Shown here one piece after another: positions 5,183-8,405 of a DNA stretch of 8,405 bases. The stretch's first letter is position 1, and each line of letters opens with the position of its first letter. Position numbers and translations under genes: made by a program. Under the pieces are notes generated by a model. The model had not been told where the DNA came from and did no database searches. It saw nothing but the letters and a program-made list of their open reading frames with translations. The DNA comes from Desulfobacteraceae bacterium (GTDB taxonomy: Bacteria; Desulfobacterota; Desulfobacteria; Desulfobacterales; Desulfosalsimonadaceae), in contig DAIEHU010000098.1 in assembly GCA_027353395.1 (NCBI GenBank), forward strand, positions 1 through 8,405, given 5' to 3'.

Positions 5183-6193
5183 ATGATGGTGGAGGGCGTC
5201 AGCGGCCGGATCGCCGGGGCCATCAAGCGATATCGCCTCACCGATGCGGTCAGAAAGGAAATGGCGCTGGCGGCGAAGATAAACTGCCGGATGGTTACCC
5301 TTCTGGATCCGGAATACCCGCCGCCGCTGCGGCATATTCCCGACCCGCCCCCGATGCTCTATGCGCGCGGCGATCTTAAAAACATGGAAAACAGCATCGC
5401 CATTGTGGGGTCCCGGGAAGCGACTTCTTACGGCCTGTCCATGGCCCGGCGGCTTGGTGCGGATCTGGCGGCCTTGGGCCTGCCCGTTGTCAGCGGCATG
5501 GCCAGGGGCATTGACACAGCAGCCCATCAGGGAGCGCTGTCAGTAGGCGGGCGAACCGCCGCCGTGCTGGGATGCGGGGTGGGCGTGATTTATCCGCCGG
5601 AAAACCGCGCGTTGTTTGAGAGAATGATCGAGACCGGCGCGGTGGTTTCCGAGCTGCAGGTCATGGAAGCGCCCAATTCCTATAATTTTCCGGCCAGAAA
5701 CCGGATTATCGCCGGCATGACCATCGGCACCGTGGTGGTGGAAGCGGCCCGGCAAAGCGGCTCCCTGATCACCGCGCGGCTGGCCGCGGAGCAGGGCAGG
5801 GAAGTGTTTGCGGTTCCCGGCAGCATCCATTCCTTTAAAAGCGCTGGAACGCACAATCTGCTGAAGCAGGGCGCGAAACTGGTGACCCGCGTGGAGGACG
5901 TGCTGGATGAATTTTATCATCTGAAGGACAGGGGGATGCCGGACCAAAAGGGCGGGCCTTTAAACCGTTCCGCGGAAAAATCTTCAGACACGGATCTTTC
6001 CGCCGGTCTGACCGCGGAAGAAGCCCGCGTCCTTGCGCTTATTGAGGCGTATCCCGTCCACATGGATGAATTGAGTTCCCGGTCGGGCCTCTCCAGCGGC
6101 AGGCTCGCCGGCATTTTGTTGACGCTTGAATTAAAGGGGAAGATCATCCAGAGCCCCGGAAAATATTTTACTGTCAGTGGGGAAAAGAATTGA
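5183..6193 (+). CDS. dprA: DNA processing protein DprA (Smf), N-terminally interrupted
   Basis: DprA binds incoming single-stranded DNA and loads RecA on it during natural transformation. The gene is also widespread in bacteria not known to be competent. From ATG 5183 the product has 336 residues. The Rossmann-like core is complete, with SIAIVGSREATSYG (71-84), VVSGMARGIDTAAHQGAL (102-119), NFPARNRIIAGM (168-179), EAARQSGSLITARLA (187-201) and EVFAVPGS (207-214). A C-terminal winged-helix-like domain spans about 275-332 (ARVLALIEAYPVHMDELSSR). The normal N-terminal domain lies partly upstream of the TAA at 5168. Only its second helix-hairpin-helix part (about 3-17) is kept here. Translation could restart at ATG 5183 or 5186, 12-15 bases after that stop, but the site is weak (GAGGCG at 5162). 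The unbroken core suggests a recent lesion, re-initiation or a sequence error. Its stop overlaps the topA start as TTGA. Confidence 0.88.
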   Translation: MMVEGVSGRIAGAIKRYRLTDAVRKEMALAAKINCRMVTLLDPEYPPPLRHIPDPPPMLYARGDLKNMENSIAIVGSREATSYGLSMARRLGADLAALGLPVVSGMARGIDTAAHQGALSVGGRTAAVLGCGVGVIYPPENRALFERMIETGAVVSELQVMEAPNSYNFPARNRIIAGMTIGTVVVEAARQSGSLITARLAAEQGREVFAVPGSIHSFKSAGTHNLLKQGAKLVTRVEDVLDEFYHLKDRGMPDQKGGPLNRSAEKSSDTDLSAGLTAEEARVLALIEAYPVHMDELSSRSGLSSGRLAGILLTLELKGKIIQSPGKYFTVSGEKN

Positions 6194-8405
6194 GCAAACC
6201 GTTAGTGATTGTGGAATCGCCGACCAAGGAAAAGGCCATCCGGAAATATATCGGCAAGGACTATCTGGTGGCGTCCACGGTGGGTCATATCATTGATCTG
6301 CCGGAAAAGGAAATCGGCATTGATGTGGCCAACCATTTTGCGCCCAAATACGTGACCATTCCCGGCAAGCAAAAGGTCATCCAGAGTCTTAAAATCGCGG
6401 CGAAAGATTCGGAGGATATTTATCTGGCTCCCGACCCTGACCGCGAGGGAGAAGCCATTGCCTTTCATACCGCCGATATTTTAAAGAAAAAAGGCCGGCG
6501 CTTTCACCGGGTGCTGTTTCACGAAATCACCCAGAAAGGCGTGCTGGAGGCGCTTGCGGCCCCTGAGCCCCTGAATGAAAACCGGTACAAGGCCCAGCAG
6601 GCCCGGCGCATTCTGGACCGCCTGGTGGGGTATGAAATTTCGCCGGTATTGTGGAAAAAAGTCAAATACGGCCTTTCCGCGGGCCGCGTTCAATCCGTGG
6701 CCGTACGCATTATCTGCGAGCGGGAGCGGGCGATTCAGGCGTTTGAACCCGAGGAATACTGGTCCATCACCGCCACCCTGCAAGGGGACAATCCCCCGGC
6801 GTTTGACGCAAAGCTGGTGAAAAAAAACGGGGAAAAAATCAGAATCCCCGATGGGTCCGCGGCGGATGCGGTGCTGGCGGATTTGGCGAACGCCGCTTTT
6901 GTGGCGGATGCGGTTGAGAAAAAAACCGTCAAACGGAACCCATGGCCGCCCTTTACCACCAGCAAGCTGCAACAGGAAGCCATCCGCAAATTGCGGTTCA
7001 CCGCCAAAAAAGCCATGAGCGTGGCCCAGCAGCTTTATGAAGGCATTGACCTGGGGGACGGGGAATTTGTGGGCCTCATCACGTATATGCGTACCGATTC
7101 GGTGCGGATTTCAGAAGACGCGGCCCAGGAAGCCCGTGGCTTGATCCGGGAAACCTTCGGCAAGGAATATGGGCTGCCCAAACCGCGATTTTTTAAAAAC
7201 AAGAACAAAGTCCAGGACGCCCACGAGGCCATTCGTCCCACATCCGTGTATCACACCCCGGAAAAAGTGGCTAAGTACCTGAGCAAAGACCAACTGGCCC
7301 TCTACCAGCTCATCTGGAAGCGGTTCATGGCCTCCCAGATGGCCCAGGCCCTGATCAATCAGAACACCGTCACCATTGGGGCCGGCGAATATACCTTCAG
7401 CGCCACCGGATCATCCATCCTGTTTCCCGGATTCCTGGCCCTTTACAAAACAGCGGATGACGAGGAACAGGACAAAGGGAATAAGGATGAGGCCGCCCTG
7501 CTGCCGGAACTTGCGGAAAAAGCGCTCCTGTCACTTCTTAAAATCGAGCCGAAACAGCATTTCACCCAGCCGCCTCCGCGCTTTTCCGAAGCATCCCTGG
7601 TCAAGGAACTGGAGGAAAACGGCATCGGCCGGCCCAGCACCTATGCGTCGATTCTGTCCACCATCCGGGACAAAGGCTATGTGGAATTTATAAAAGGCTA
7701 TTTTCATCCCAGCGAATTGGGATTTATCGTGAGCGATCTTTTGGTGGAAAATTTTCCGGATGTGTTAAGCGTGGATTTTACCGCAAAAATGGAAAATGAT
7801 CTCGATCTTGTGGAATCGGCGGAAAGGGATGCCTTGGATGTGCTGACCCGGTTTTATGAAACATTTGAGCAGCGTCTGGCCTCAGCCGCTGAACATATGC
7901 AGAGTGTTAAAGGCGTAGGCGTCCCCACCGAAGCATTATGCCCTGCATGTGGGAAAACCCTGCATATCAAAGTGGGCAAAAACGGCCCGTTTCTGGCGTG
8001 CGTGGGTTATCCGGAATGCGCCTATTCCCGGAATTATGTGCGCGACGGCAAAGGCCATGTTCAGGCCCTGGAGCCGGATTTTGAAGCAGCCGAAGGGGAG
8101 GTTTGCGACAAATGCGGAAAGCCCATGGCGGTCAAGCAGGGAAAATTCGGGGATTTTCTGGCATGCACCGGATATCCGGTATGCAAAAACACCCGGTCCA
8201 TGGGCGTCAAAGCAAATGGCGCAAACGCCCAGGCCACCGGCGTCAAATGTCCGGAGCCCGGCTGCGACGGGGAACTGGTGCAGCGGACATCCAAACGGGG
8301 CAAGGTGTTTTACGGATGCAGCCGGTTCCCGCAATGCACTTTCGCCTCATGGGATAAACCGGTCGGAAGAACCTGCCCCCGGTGCGGCGGGCCGATTCTG
8401 GTGGA
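6190..8405 (+). CDS. topA: DNA topoisomerase I (type IA), 3' end beyond window
   Basis: Relaxes negatively supercoiled DNA by single-strand passage. The reading frame is open from TTG 6190 to the window edge (738 full codons, C-terminus missing). The TOPRIM domain shows VIVESPTKEKAI with E9 and YLAPDPDREGEAIAFH with D82, D84 and E86 (metal site). SAGRVQSVAVRI is at 163-174 and PPFTTSKLQQEA at about 253-264. The active-site tyrosine is Y299 in ITYMRTDSVRIS. QDAHEAIRPTS (342-352) and GIGRPSTYASI (478-488) complete the catalytic core. The C-terminal part has Cys4 zinc ribbons at C584/587/604/610, C639/642/659/665 and C687/692/710/716, and a fourth begins at C729/C732. TTG is chosen because SKPLVIVESP starts there as in the family. 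Its TTGA overlap with the dprA stop implies translational coupling. Identification is secure. Confidence 0.97.
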   Translation, partial: MSKPLVIVESPTKEKAIRKYIGKDYLVASTVGHIIDLPEKEIGIDVANHFAPKYVTIPGKQKVIQSLKIAAKDSEDIYLAPDPDREGEAIAFHTADILKKKGRRFHRVLFHEITQKGVLEALAAPEPLNENRYKAQQARRILDRLVGYEISPVLWKKVKYGLSAGRVQSVAVRIICERERAIQAFEPEEYWSITATLQGDNPPAFDAKLVKKNGEKIRIPDGSAADAVLADLANAAFVADAVEKKTVKRNPWPPFTTSKLQQEAIRKLRFTAKKAMSVAQQLYEGIDLGDGEFVGLITYMRTDSVRISEDAAQEARGLIRETFGKEYGLPKPRFFKNKNKVQDAHEAIRPTSVYHTPEKVAKYLSKDQLALYQLIWKRFMASQMAQALINQNTVTIGAGEYTFSATGSSILFPGFLALYKTADDEEQDKGNKDEAALLPELAEKALLSLLKIEPKQHFTQPPPRFSEASLVKELEENGIGRPSTYASILSTIRDKGYVEFIKGYFHPSELGFIVSDLLVENFPDVLSVDFTAKMENDLDLVESAERDALDVLTRFYETFEQRLASAAEHMQSVKGVGVPTEALCPACGKTLHIKVGKNGPFLACVGYPECAYSRNYVRDGKGHVQALEPDFEAAEGEVCDKCGKPMAVKQGKFGDFLACTGYPVCKNTRSMGVKANGANAQATGVKCPEPGCDGELVQRTSKRGKVFYGCSRFPQCTFASWDKPVGRTCPRCGGPILV

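Noticed and set aside
1..8405. A novel defence, mobile or secondary-metabolism system
   Set aside because: All substantial frames are core housekeeping genes with consistent strand and codon use. Nothing suggests an accessory island.

Overview
This window is a housekeeping block with every gene on the + strand. It appears to come from a sulfate-reducer-like member of the Desulfobacterota (old Deltaproteobacteria). That placement is an inference from protein style, from moderately GC-rich codon use, and from the gene order RNase E/G - yajC - secD - secF - dprA - topA. There is no 16S or other decisive marker here.

Layout: 1-110 is a short leader or the tail of an upstream gene. A ribonuclease of the RNase E/G family follows (111-1619). 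After a 100-base gap comes yajC (1720-2037), then an unusually structured 217-base gap (2038-2254), then secD (2255-3847) and secF (3862-4914). The 142-base gap after secF holds a pair of GC-rich hairpins resembling a dispersed palindromic repeat, followed directly by a clean intrinsic terminator (5007-5029). Next comes dprA, whose reading frame is broken by an in-frame TAA at codon 38 (5168-5170) and is otherwise open to 6193. Last is topA (from 6190), which runs off the right edge after at least 738 codons.

Function: YajC, SecD and SecF form the accessory complex of the SecYEG translocon. It uses the proton motive force to help pull exported proteins across the inner membrane. The RNase E/G protein processes rRNA and mRNA. 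DprA protects incoming single-stranded DNA and loads RecA. TopA relaxes negative supercoils. The terminator after secF suggests that rng/yajC/secD/secF and dprA/topA are separate transcription units. The dprA stop and the topA start overlap by four bases.

The points most worth checking are the nonsense codon in dprA; a SecF with an extra hydrophobic stretch of about 42 residues; and the yajC-secD gap, which contains an octamer tandem array, a UUCG-loop hairpin and a 44-codon ORF ending at the secD ribosome binding site. TTG start codons recur (yajC, secD, topA). I found no phage, IS, CRISPR, defence locus, tRNA or rRNA, and nothing that amounts to a new multi-gene system.
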